Shown one piece after another: positions 52,249 through 61,600 of a stretch of DNA of 64,000 bases. Numbering within the stretch: the stretch's first letter is position 1; each line of letters starts with the position of its first letter. Origin of the DNA: Brevundimonas fontaquae (lineage in GTDB: Bacteria; Pseudomonadota; Alphaproteobacteria; Caulobacterales; Caulobacteraceae); assembly GCF_017086445.1 (NCBI RefSeq), contig NZ_CP070968.1:1178001-1242000 (forward strand). The letters run 5' to 3'. A program made the translations under genes and the position numbers. A model generated the notes under the pieces. The model saw only the letters and a program-made list of their open reading frames with translations, had not been told where the DNA came from and searched no databases.

Positions 52249-52412
52249 GGGACAGGGGTGTCGCACGCCCCTGCGTCATCATCGGTCGCACCCGCGCCTC
52301 ATGCACAGCGGGCGGGTGACCCCTGACATCTCGCGATGTGGAAAATCAAATCTCTAGCCTCGAAAATCGGCCTTCTTCCGGCCTGGGGTAGAGACCGCCC
52401 CATAATGTCCGC

Positions 52413-53165
52413 ATGGAAAAACGCCGCTACAAGATCAAACCGCCCGAGGTCTGGACCCAGGTCCGAAAGGACTATCTGTCCGGCCTCGACGCCAAGACCG
52501 TCGCCGCCCGCCACGACGTGACCGAGGCCTCCATTCGCGCCCGCGCGACGAAGGAGGGCTGGTCCCGCCATCCGCGCAGCGAGGCCGCAACGCCTGCGCC
52601 CCAGCCCCTGTCGTCTCAGGACGCGGCCGACCTGTCGCCCGACGACCCGAACGACCCGGCAGCCCTGGCCCGCGCCGCCGCCCAGGCTTCGGGTCGCGCC
52701 CTGCACGCCCAGGACTTCGCCCAGGCCCGCGCCCTGGCGGCCCTGGCCGAGACCTATCGCAAACTGGCCGACCGCGACGGCCCCGGCCGCGCCGCCCGCC
52801 TGACGGTGAAAAACGCGCCCCTGCAACTGGTCTTCGACATCCTGACCAATGAGGCCGAGGCCGAGAACCGCTTCGCCATGAACACCAGCGACAAGAGCGA
52901 CTGGGAACTGCGCGGCCAGTACTGGCAGGCGAAGCAGAAGCTGACCCGCGCCAACGATGAATGGAGCGAGGCCCAACTGGCCCGCCGCGTCCAGCTGGAC
53001 CGCCGCATCGCCGCGTTAGAGGACCAGCTCCGCGCCGCCGGCCTCGACCCCGTCATCGAACGCGAACAGGACCGCCGCATCTCCCAGGGGATCGACCTCT
53101 ACGTCGGCGAGCCGCGCGGGACCATCACGATGGAGGAGTGGGACAAGACGCTGGATGAGCTGTGA
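52413..53165 (+). CDS. HTH-domain protein, terminase-small-subunit-like, copy B
   Basis: 250 residues. N-terminal HTH (about 5-55): IKPPEVWTQVRKDYLSGLDA, then TVAARHDVTEASIRARATKEGW, alignable with copy A over about 45 residues. The middle is helical and Ala-rich. The C-terminal half includes SDWELRGQYWQAKQKLTRAND and a coiled region with RRIAALEDQLRAAG. Copy A is transcribed divergently; 164 bases separate them, with a GACATCTCGCGATGT palindrome near 52325-52339. The stop codon directly borders the inverted repeat upstream of the methyltransferase gene. Confidence 0.68.
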   Translation: MEKRRYKIKPPEVWTQVRKDYLSGLDAKTVAARHDVTEASIRARATKEGWSRHPRSEAATPAPQPLSSQDAADLSPDDPNDPAALARAAAQASGRALHAQDFAQARALAALAETYRKLADRDGPGRAARLTVKNAPLQLVFDILTNEAEAENRFAMNTSDKSDWELRGQYWQAKQKLTRANDEWSEAQLARRVQLDRRIAALEDQLRAAGLDPVIEREQDRRISQGIDLYVGEPRGTITMEEWDKTLDEL

Positions 53166-53166
53166 A

Positions 53167-53271
53167 AAGTTGCCAGGCCGACAACCCATCGCCGCGTCAA
53201 AAGCCAGGGAATGCCCTGCCCCTCGTTTCGCTAGGAAATTCCCTCAGGGTTGTGCAGAGTGGGGGCAACTT
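53167..53271. repeat. Nested inverted repeats upstream of the methyltransferase gene
   Basis: Three pairs of exact complementary blocks are nested in order: AAGTTGCC 53167-53174 with 53264-53271; ACAACCC 53181-53187 with 53247-53253; AGGGAAT 53206-53212 with 53238-53244. Together they can form one long interrupted stem ending 20 bases before the methyltransferase ATG and starting two bases after the preceding stop codon. Confidence 0.65.
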
Positions 53272-53290
53272 CATCCGAATCGGACCGATC

Positions 53291-54232
53291 ATGCTTTCAG
53301 AGCCGACCAAATCTATCTTGGGGGAAGGGAAAATCCTCCAAGGCGACGTGGTGAAGGCGCTCAAGTCCGTAGAGGCCGAGTCGGTGGATCTTGTCGTTTC
53401 ATCTCCGCCATACAATATCGGAAAAATATACGAACGAGACCAGCCTCGAAGCCTTGAAGAGTATAAGGTTTGGCAAGCGTCTGTAGTTGATGCCGTTTGC
53501 GGAAAAATTAAGCCATCTGGAAGTGTTTGCTGGCAGGTCGGAAGTTATGTCAAAGAGGGAGAAATTTACCCGCTCGACATAATGTTTTATGACTTGTTCA
53601 AGAAGAACGGGTTCAAGCTTAGAAATCGGATCATCTGGCGATTTAATTTTGGTTTGAACTCTGATCGACGATTTTCTGGGCGATATGAAACCGTTCTATG
53701 GTTCACAAAATCGGATGATTATAAGTTCAATCTCGATCCAGTTCGCATTCCTCAGTTGTATCCGGGAAAGCGGCATTCCAAAAGTAAGGGGGCTAAAGCG
53801 GGCCTGCCGAGCGGGAACCCACGGGGCAAGAATCCTTCGGATTATTGGGAATTTTCTGCGGAAAAGGACTTTCTTGAAAATCCTGTGTGGGAAATCCCGA
53901 ACGTTAAAGCCAATCACCCCGAGAAGACCGACCACCCCTGCCAATTTCCTATTGAGCTTGCGGAGCGTTGCGTCTTAGCGCTCAGCGAACCAGGTGATTT
54001 GATCCTAGACCCATTCGTGGGGACGGGTGCAGCCGTATTGGCCGCGGTGAAACAAAGCAGGCGAGCCGTCGGCATTGATCGCGATCCAGTTTTTGTAAAG
54101 CTCGCTCGCGCACGCCTGAAGCAACTTGCCGCCGGGACCTTGCCAGTTCGACCGCTTGGTCGTCCTGTGAGTGCTCCGAGTACATCGCAGAAAGTCGCAT
54201 TGGTTCCGGAAGAATGGCGGGAAGCCGGCTGA
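53291..54232 (+). CDS. Site-specific DNA methyltransferase (beta-order, N4-cytosine or N6-adenine)
   Basis: 313 residues from the ATG at 53291; a GTG at 53162 would put the inverted repeat inside the gene and has no ribosome-binding support. Catalytic motif IV SPPYNI (38-43) precedes the SAM motif I DPFVGTG (240-246), so the order is that of the beta class. SPPY is typical of N4-cytosine enzymes, but N6-adenine is not excluded. WEIPNVKANHPEKTDHPCQFP and ALSEPGD are further hallmarks. AT-rich relative to the chromosome. The DGQHR-protein gene begins 20 bases after its stop. No separate restriction endonuclease gene is adjacent. Confidence 0.92.
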   Translation: MLSEPTKSILGEGKILQGDVVKALKSVEAESVDLVVSSPPYNIGKIYERDQPRSLEEYKVWQASVVDAVCGKIKPSGSVCWQVGSYVKEGEIYPLDIMFYDLFKKNGFKLRNRIIWRFNFGLNSDRRFSGRYETVLWFTKSDDYKFNLDPVRIPQLYPGKRHSKSKGAKAGLPSGNPRGKNPSDYWEFSAEKDFLENPVWEIPNVKANHPEKTDHPCQFPIELAERCVLALSEPGDLILDPFVGTGAAVLAAVKQSRRAVGIDRDPVFVKLARARLKQLAAGTLPVRPLGRPVSAPSTSQKVALVPEEWREAG

Positions 54233-54252
54233 ACTCGCCTGGGGAGGGGAGA

Positions 54253-55956
54253 ATGAAAAAGACCATAAAAATAAAAAAGGTGAAAGCTCCGCCTTCCGCT
54301 CAAGATATCCTGAAGCGTGATCACTTCAGCAGGGTTCGTGCGCTCTTCCGTTTATCCGGTTTCAAAAGAATCGGTAGCATGATGGACAAGGAGTTCACCT
54401 TTGATGGGAGCACCTGCGACATAGATGATGTATTTTACCTAGAAAACGTGATCGTTTTTGTAGAATATACAGTTTCGAACGATGTATCGACACATCTTAA
54501 AAAGAAGTCCGTGCCGTTTCGAAAGATGGTAGAGAAGCCGACAGAGTTTCTCGTATATCTTAAGGAAAAGTTCCCTGCCTTCGTGGAGGCCGTGTCAGGT
54601 ATATATGATCTCGACCAATGTCGAGTATTTATCCTTTATGCATCACGTCATCCAGTTGCAAATGAGACAAAAGCCGAAGTCCCAAGCGTAAAATACCTCG
54701 ACTACAATGTGGTGAGATATCTAGAGAGCGTTTCTCGAGCAGTAAAACATACGGCTCGATATGAAATATTGGAATTTCTAGAACTCCCCGTTACAGAGTT
54801 CGGCTCGGCAGTGCTTGATCCAGCGTCAGCAGCAGCATCGGTTTATGATGGCTCTGTGCTGCCAGAGTCGCACTCCAACTATGGCGCTGGTTTTAAAGTC
54901 GTCTCATTCTACATCGATCCTGATGCGCTTTTAAAGCGAGCTTACGTCCTCAGGCGAGATGGATGGCGGGTAGGGGCGAGCTTGTATCAACGCATGATTT
55001 CGAGTGCCAAGATTGAGAAAGTTCGGCGTTACTTGCGGTCAAAAAAACGGGTGTTCATAAATAACGTGATCGCTACCCTTCCTGAATCAACGAAAATTGT
55101 TGATGAAAACGGCGCAACGACAGATACAGCCAAGATTACAAAGACTAAACGTGCCAGAATTCAGATACCCAACGAAATAGGGACTATAGGCATTATTGAT
55201 GGGCAACATAGGTTATTCTCGTACCACGAAGGAGGGTCGGGGGAGGCCGAGATTGCTGTCCTCAGAAAGCGACAAAACCTACTTGTCACGGGAATCATAT
55301 TCCCAAATGGCATGTCGGAAGAAGAAAAGATGCGCTTCCAAGCAAACTTGTTCTTGGAAATAAACTCTACTCAGACGGCTGTTAAGTCTGACCTTACGCA
55401 AGCAATCGAAATACTGTTACGGCCTTATTCGGCAGTTGCTATAGCAAAAAGAGTTATTAATCGTCTTAATGAAGGAGGCGGTGCTTTAGGAAATCAGTTT
55501 GAGAAGTATTTTTACGACCAAGATAAAATGAAAACGACTTCTATTGTTAGCTATGCGCTAGCTCATCTTGTTCGTATTGGAGGTCCAGACTCTCTTTTCA
55601 ACGCGTGGACGTCTCCATCTAAGCAGGACTTAAAAGAAGGAAGCAATGACGCTCTTCTAGAAGATTATGTTTCCTATTGCTCAATGGAGGTGGCGAAATT
55701 TATGTCTTCGGTGAAATCCCAAGTCTCGCCTGAGCGTTGGACTACTGACCGTAAAACTCCAGGCTATTTCCTTACGACAACAACGATCAACGGGTGTTTG
55801 AGTCTTTTTAGACGAATTGTTCGTAATGGTAAGGTGGCGGATGTTGCGTCCTATAATAAATCCCTTAAAGGCCTGAACGAGTTTGTCTTTGCGGACTACA
55901 AATCCAGTCAATACAATAAGCTTGGAGAGGCGCTCTATAATAAGTATTTTGCTTAG
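54253..55956 (+). CDS. DGQHR-domain (DndB-like) protein with PD-(D/E)XK-like N-terminus
   Basis: 567 residues from ATG behind GGGGAGGGGAGA. The central DGQHR motif (316-320, in GIIDGQHRLFSYHEGG) and downstream LFLEINSTQTAVKSDLTQ identify the DGQHR family that includes DndB of the DNA phosphorothioation system. Residues about 24-180 contain a DIDDVFYLENVIVFVEYT stretch (Asp56-59, Glu71, Thr73) shaped like a PD-(D/E)XK nuclease core, with Thr where Lys is expected. Very AT-rich: 20 of 60 bases in 55501-55560 are G or C, against 45 of 60 in 55981-56040. Paired with the methyltransferase immediately upstream. Confidence 0.82.
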   Translation: MKKTIKIKKVKAPPSAQDILKRDHFSRVRALFRLSGFKRIGSMMDKEFTFDGSTCDIDDVFYLENVIVFVEYTVSNDVSTHLKKKSVPFRKMVEKPTEFLVYLKEKFPAFVEAVSGIYDLDQCRVFILYASRHPVANETKAEVPSVKYLDYNVVRYLESVSRAVKHTARYEILEFLELPVTEFGSAVLDPASAAASVYDGSVLPESHSNYGAGFKVVSFYIDPDALLKRAYVLRRDGWRVGASLYQRMISSAKIEKVRRYLRSKKRVFINNVIATLPESTKIVDENGATTDTAKITKTKRARIQIPNEIGTIGIIDGQHRLFSYHEGGSGEAEIAVLRKRQNLLVTGIIFPNGMSEEEKMRFQANLFLEINSTQTAVKSDLTQAIEILLRPYSAVAIAKRVINRLNEGGGALGNQFEKYFYDQDKMKTTSIVSYALAHLVRIGGPDSLFNAWTSPSKQDLKEGSNDALLEDYVSYCSMEVAKFMSSVKSQVSPERWTTDRKTPGYFLTTTTINGCLSLFRRIVRNGKVADVASYNKSLKGLNEFVFADYKSSQYNKLGEALYNKYFA

Positions 55957-55967
55957 TTTGGCAAAAA

Positions 55968-58307
55968 TTACCGCCCCTTCCTAAACCGCTCCTGCGCCTC
56001 CGCCGCCGCCTCGGCGCGCCAGCGTTTCGGCGCGGACTTGTCGACGGCTTCGCCGGCGCCGGTCAGGGCTTCGTTGGCGAACTCCAGGTCCATCAGCTTC
56101 ATGCGCTTGATCTCGTCGCGCAGGCGGCCGGCTTCCTCGAACTCCAGGTTGGAGGCGGCCTCGCGCATGCGGCCTTCCAGATCGCGCAGGGCGGCCTGGA
56201 AGTTGGAGCCGACGAAGGGTTTGGAGGCTTCGGCCACGCCCGGCCTGGTCAGGCGATCCATCTCGCGCGACTCATAGGGGCTGTCCATGATCTCCTTGAT
56301 GTCGCGCTTGACCGTTTCGGGCGTGATGCCGTGTTCTGTGTTGTAGGCGACCTGGCGTTCGCGGCGGCGGTCCGTCTCGGCGATGGCGCGCTCCATGCTG
56401 CCGGTCATGCGGTCGGCGTACAGGATGACGCGGCCGTCCACATTGCGCGCGGCGCGGCCGATGGTCTGGATCAATGAGGTCTCCGAGCGCAGGAAGCCTT
56501 CCTTGTCCGCATCCAGGATGGCGACCAGGCCGCACTCGGGGATGTCCAGACCCTCGCGCAGCAGGTTGATGCCGATCAAACAGTCGAACGTGCCCAGCCG
56601 CAGGTCGCGCAGGATCTCGATCCGCTCCAGCGTATCGACGTCGGAGTGCATGTAGCGAACGCGGATGCCCTGCTCGTGCATATATTCGGTCAGGTCCTCG
56701 GCCATCTTCTTGGTCAGGGTGGTGACCAGGCTGCGATAGCCCTTGGCCGTCGTCGCCTTGACCTCGTCGATGACGTCGTCGACCTGGTTGCGGGTCTTGC
56801 CCGAGACGGGGCGGATCTCGACCGGCGGGTCGATCAGGCCGGTGGGGCGGATCACCTGCTCGACGAAGACGCCGCCCGCCTGTTCCATCTCCCACGGGCC
56901 GGGGGTGGCGCTGACGTGCACCGTCTGGGGGCGCATGGCCTCCCATTCCTCGAACTTCAGCGGGCGGTTGTCGATGCAGGAGGGCAGGCGGAAGCCGTAT
57001 TCCGCCAGCGTCGACTTGCGGCGGTAGTCGCCCCGGAACATGCCGTTGATCTGGCCGATGGTGACGTGGCTCTCGTCCACGAACAGCAGGGCGTTGTCGG
57101 GGATGTATTCGAAGAAGGTCGGCGGCGGCTCGCCCGGCGCGCGGCCCGTCAGCCAGCGGCTGTAGTTCTCGATGCCGGCGCAGCTGCCGGTGGCCTCCAT
57201 CATCTCCAGGTCGAAGCGGGTGCGTTGCTCCAGCCGCTGGGCCTCCAGCAGCTTGCCGTTCTCAACCATCCAGTCCAGCGTCTCCTTCAGCTCCGCCTTG
57301 ATGCCGGCGGCGGCCTGGTTCAGCGTCGGGCGCGGCGTCACATAGTGGCTGGCCGCATAGACGGTGATCTCGTTCAGATCGGCCGTCTTCTTGCCCGTCA
57401 GCGGATCGAACTCCTGGATGGCCTCCAGCTCGTCCCCGAACAGGCTGATCCGCCACGCCCGATCCTCCAGGTGGACGGGGAAGATTTCGATCACATCGCC
57501 CCGCTTCCTGAACATCCCCCGGTCGAAGTTTAGGTCGTTGCGCTTGTACTGCAGCGCGATCAGATCCGCCCGCAGCTTCGCCTCGTCGATCTGGTCCCCC
57601 ACCTTCAGCGTGAACGTCATCGCCGTATAGGTCTCGACCGACCCGATCCCGTAGATGCAGGACACCGACGCCACAACAATGACGTCTTCGCGTTCTAGTA
57701 TAGCCCGCGTCGCAGAGTGCCGCATACGGTCAATCTGCTCATTGATGCTTGAGTCCTTTTCAATGTACGTATCCGTACGCGGAACATAAGCTTCCGGCTG
57801 GTAGTAATCGTAGTAGCTGACGAAGTATTCGACGGCGTTATCGGGGAAGAACGACTTGAATTCGGAATAGAGCTGGGCCGCCAACGTCTTGTTCGGCGCC
57901 AGAATCAGGGCGGGGCGCTGGGTTTCCTCGATCACCTTGGCCATCGTGAAGGTCTTTCCCGAGCCGGTGACGCCCAGCAGGACCTGGTCGCGGTCCCCGG
58001 CCTGGGCCTGGGCCACCAGTTCGGCGATGGCGGCGGGCTGGTCGCCGGCGGGCGTATATTTGGTCTCCAGCCGGAAGCGGCCGCCCTTCTTCTTGCCCTC
58101 GTGCGAGGGACGGTGCGGCACCCAGTCGGCGGGCGCGGCGACCGGCTCCTCCGGCGTCAGGCGCGGCCCGGCGACCGGGGCGAACATCGGCATTTTCCCG
58201 GTGTCGCGGATGAAGGCGGCCGACGCCTCCTGCACTCCCGGATTGGGCACGTGAACGGGCTTGGCCGGCTTGGCGGCGGCGGGCTTCGGCGTCGAAGAAC
58301 GGTTCAT
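55968..58307 (-). CDS. uvrB: Excinuclease ABC subunit B
   Basis: 779 residues; longer than E. coli UvrB mainly because of an about 90-residue Pro/Ala-rich N-terminal extension before [17 protein letters not shown]. Walker [12 protein letters not shown], the DNA-damage beta-hairpin region [19 protein letters not shown], motif [13 protein letters not shown], motif [11 protein letters not shown], and the C-terminal UVR motif ([20 protein letters not shown]) are intact. Nucleotide-excision repair. A GTTC-N7-GTTC LexA-type box spans its start codon. About codons 170-215 use rare codons (for example ATA and CTA at 203-204) unlike the rest. Confidence 0.96.
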   Translation of the reverse strand: MNRSSTPKPAAAKPAKPVHVPNPGVQEASAAFIRDTGKMPMFAPVAGPRLTPEEPVAAPADWVPHRPSHEGKKKGGRFRLETKYTPAGDQPAAIAELVAQAQAGDRDQVLLGVTGSGKTFTMAKVIEETQRPALILAPNKTLAAQLYSEFKSFFPDNAVEYFVSYYDYYQPEAYVPRTDTYIEKDSSINEQIDRMRHSATRAILEREDVIVVASVSCIYGIGSVETYTAMTFTLKVGDQIDEAKLRADLIALQYKRNDLNFDRGMFRKRGDVIEIFPVHLEDRAWRISLFGDELEAIQEFDPLTGKKTADLNEITVYAASHYVTPRPTLNQAAAGIKAELKETLDWMVENGKLLEAQRLEQRTRFDLEMMEATGSCAGIENYSRWLTGRAPGEPPPTFFEYIPDNALLFVDESHVTIGQINGMFRGDYRRKSTLAEYGFRLPSCIDNRPLKFEEWEAMRPQTVHVSATPGPWEMEQAGGVFVEQVIRPTGLIDPPVEIRPVSGKTRNQVDDVIDEVKATTAKGYRSLVTTLTKKMAEDLTEYMHEQGIRVRYMHSDVDTLERIEILRDLRLGTFDCLIGINLLREGLDIPECGLVAILDADKEGFLRSETSLIQTIGRAARNVDGRVILYADRMTGSMERAIAETDRRRERQVAYNTEHGITPETVKRDIKEIMDSPYESREMDRLTRPGVAEASKPFVGSNFQAALRDLEGRMREAASNLEFEEAGRLRDEIKRMKLMDLEFANEALTGAGEAVDKSAPKRWRAEAAAEAQERFRKGR

Positions 58308-58311
58308 GAAC
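58297..58311 (-). promoter_or_regulatory. SOS/LexA box GTTC-N7-GTTC overlapping the uvrB start
   Basis: Read on the minus strand: GTTC-ATGAACC-GTTC, exactly the alphaproteobacterial LexA consensus spacing. The central ATG is the uvrB start codon, so LexA bound here would block transcript elongation or the initiation region. Confidence 0.6.
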
Positions 58312-58617
58312 AGAACTTATGAAGCCGCATCCGTCGGCGCTAGAGGGCGGCGAATACGTGAAAGATGTTCTGGGCCGGACTGACGTGTTTGCACGCTGAC
58401 TTGCGGCACCGTGTGCCGCGTCTATGAGAGTCGCGCTATGTTGACCGTAGCCAAGTTTACAAAAATTGGCGTCGGACCCACCCAAATGCGACGTGAATGT
58501 GGCTCATCTGCTACGGTGATGTCGGATTTCAAACACATCTAGGATTTTTTTGTGGCGTGTCCTGCATTCTTCTGCATGACAGTCCTGTGAAGGTAATTCA
58601 TTGAGGGGTCGAAAAGC
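58312..58617. promoter_or_regulatory. Gene-free divergent region between uvrB and the TonB-dependent receptor gene
   Basis: About 306 bases with no convincing gene. Contains AT-richer patches (TTTACAAAAATTGG near 58455-58470 and a T-run near 58542-58552) that may be receptor-promoter elements. A GAGGGG-like ribosome-binding site stands about 10 bases before the receptor ATG. No recognisable Fur box was seen by eye. Confidence 0.4.
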
Positions 58618-61600
58618 ATGCATATTGACTTGAAATCTGGCCGGACACTGCGACGTGGTCTACTTGCGGGCACTGTGCTTGCCGGCGTGCTTGGGACAGG
58701 CGGCGCTGCGATAGCCCAGAACGATTCCTCTAGGTCGCAGACGACAGAAGTTGGCGAGATTGTGGTCACAGGGTCGCGTATACGTCGCGACGCCACAAAT
58801 GCTCCGACGCCTTTGATTCAGATCGGGCAGGACGAAGTCCTGCAATCGGGCGAGGCCAACGTCATCGACTTCTTGGCCGACATTCCAGCGCTGTCGTTTT
58901 CTCAGGTGCCTGAGGACACCACGGGCTCAAACCTTAACGACGGCGGCCTGTCGCTTCTGAACCTGCGCGGCTTGGGTTCGGTTCGCACGCTTGTGCTAGT
59001 CGACGGCCGCCGCCACGTAGGTTCTTCGCCCGGTTCTTTGTCGGTCGATGTTGACACTATCCCGCGTCTGCTAATCGAAAATACTGAGGTGATCACGGGC
59101 GGGGCCGCGGCCGTATATGGCGCCGATGCCGTTTCAGGCGTGGTCAATTTCACCCTGCGAAAGGACTTTGACGGCCTGGAGGTTGATGCCGCATTGGCCG
59201 AGGTCAACCAAGATGGTCAACTCAGCGAACGCTTGTCGGCTCTGTGGGGCAAGAACCTGCTTAACGATCGACTTAACGTCTACGTTTCGGGCGAGTACCA
59301 GCGCAGCGATGAGGTGTTGGACCGGGATGTAGATTGGCGGAGGGAAGCTTGGGGCTTCATCAGCAACGACGCGGACCCTTCGTCGGCGCCCAGCGATGGT
59401 GTTATCGACCTGATCCTAGTCAACAATCTGCGAACCTATATCCGCGGCACCGATCGTGGCGGCATCACCATTCTGGCAACGGGTGTCCAGCGTAGCCCGG
59501 TCAGCGACCCAGACGTTCCATTCGCCACCTGTCCGACGACCTCTTTCTCATCGAACTGTTTCTCCGTCGCGCCGACCAACAATCCGAACAACAGCTATCT
59601 GTATACGGACGACGGCGCATCTCAGCCGGTTGTTTTCGGCCCGATCCGGCAACAGACCGGCTTCTCGCGCACGACCAGCAACGGCGGATTGGGTCAGAAC
59701 CCCAATACAGAACAGGGGCAGAACAGCCGTTTGCCTGAATCAAAGAATTATCGCTTCCAGTCCGGCTTCAACATGAAGTTGACGGACACGATCGAAGCCT
59801 TCGGAGAGGCAAAGTACGTCAAGGAGGAGACGTACGACGCCGGCCAACGGGTCTTCCACGACTTCAATATCCGACAGTTCGCGCCCGGCACGGTGGGCGC
59901 AATAACGGCCACATCGGCTTTCGAAATCGGGCTGGACAACGCCTATCTGCCCACCGACGTCCGCCAGGCAATCCTGAACAACCGGCGCCAAGTCTACAAC
60001 TCAGCCGGAGTTTTGACAGGCACGGTGCTGGACCAGCGAGCCCAGCACAAGCTGTACGGACCGGAGAGGACCCAGGAGAATACCCGCGAACTGCAACGCT
60101 ATGTCCTGGGTCTGCGCGGCGACGCGCCTGACTTTGGGCCTCTGCGGAACATCCGCTGGGAGGCCGGCTATACGTATGGCCAGATGGACAATGAGAATGT
60201 CGAGCTAGGCGTTGACATTGTCCGTTATCAGGCTGCGGCGGACGCGGTCATTGACACCGGCGGCATCGTCAACGGTCGCCCTGGAGAAGTGGTTTGCCGT
60301 GTTCAGCTGCTGAGCAAGCAGGGTATCGCGGTGCCTGACGCAACGCTGGGCGGCGTAAGCTATTCGCGACAAGGCGACGTCATCAACAATTGTGCGCCTG
60401 TTCGCGTCTTCGGTCCTGGCGGTTTCTCGCAAGAGGCGCTGGACTACATCCAAGCTTCTATAAAGGTGGAAGACCAGAACAAGCAGCATGATTTCGTTGC
60501 TTTCACCGGCGCTGATCTCTGGGACTTCTGGGGGGCAGGTCCGATAGGTGCAGTCGTTGGCTATGAGTATCGTAAGGAGATCACCAGCGGTATTGGTCGG
60601 GATCGCGATCGAGCAGGCCGCCTGCTGTTCTTGAACAGCGGTGCGAACTTCGAGGAAGCGTCCTATGACACTAATGAGATGTTCGCCGAACTCCAGGTGC
60701 CAATCATGCGGGACACTTGGTTGGGCCGTTCGCTGGACGTTAGCGGTGCGTATCGCTACTCCGACTACTCCAACGTCGGCGAACAAGAGACCTACAGCCT
60801 GGGCCTGACATATCGTCCGGTCGACGAACTGCTGCTGCGGGCCACCACTTCGACAGCGATCCGCGTGCCGAACCTCAGCGAAACCAATGACCCGCTGAGC
60901 CAGACCTTCGCCAACGGCTTTAGCGATCCCTGCAGCGCGACAGTCATTAACAACTTGGCGGACCGAACGATTGCTAATAACCGGATCGCCAACTGCGGAG
61001 CGCTAGCGACTGCAGCCGGCCTGAATCTCAACTTCGCTGATCTGGCCGCTTCGAACGCCTACCTGCCCAACTACGGTAGCGGTTCGGTGTCAGGGTCGTC
61101 GGGTGGCAACCCCTTCCTGCAGCCAGAGACGTCCGAGAGCTTCACCTACGGCTTCGCCTGGACGCCCAAGTATCTGCTGCCCCGTCTCGCTATCGTGATG
61201 GACTATTACGATATCGAGATAAATAACGCGATCGCCTCGGTGTCGGCTCAGTCGGCGGCGAACCAGTGTGTTAGCGGTGACCAGATCAACACCGGAGCTT
61301 GCCAAACCCAAACTCGCGATCCGTCCACCTTCCTCGTAACCAACTTCATCGAAGGCTCGCTGAACTATGCGGCGCTTGCCGCTAAGGGTGTCGATTTCTC
61401 AGCCACCTGGGGTTCGGATTTGCCTCGGTTCGGTGGTCGCGGCTGGGGCTCCTTCCGTCACGCCATTCGTGGCAACTGGCTGATCGAGCAGGTGGACTAC
61501 CTGAACATTGACGATCCGTCGGATGGCACCGATTATCAGGACACGGTCGGTTCGCCCCGCGTGCGTCTGCTGTCCACCTTGACCTGGTCGCCGACAGATA

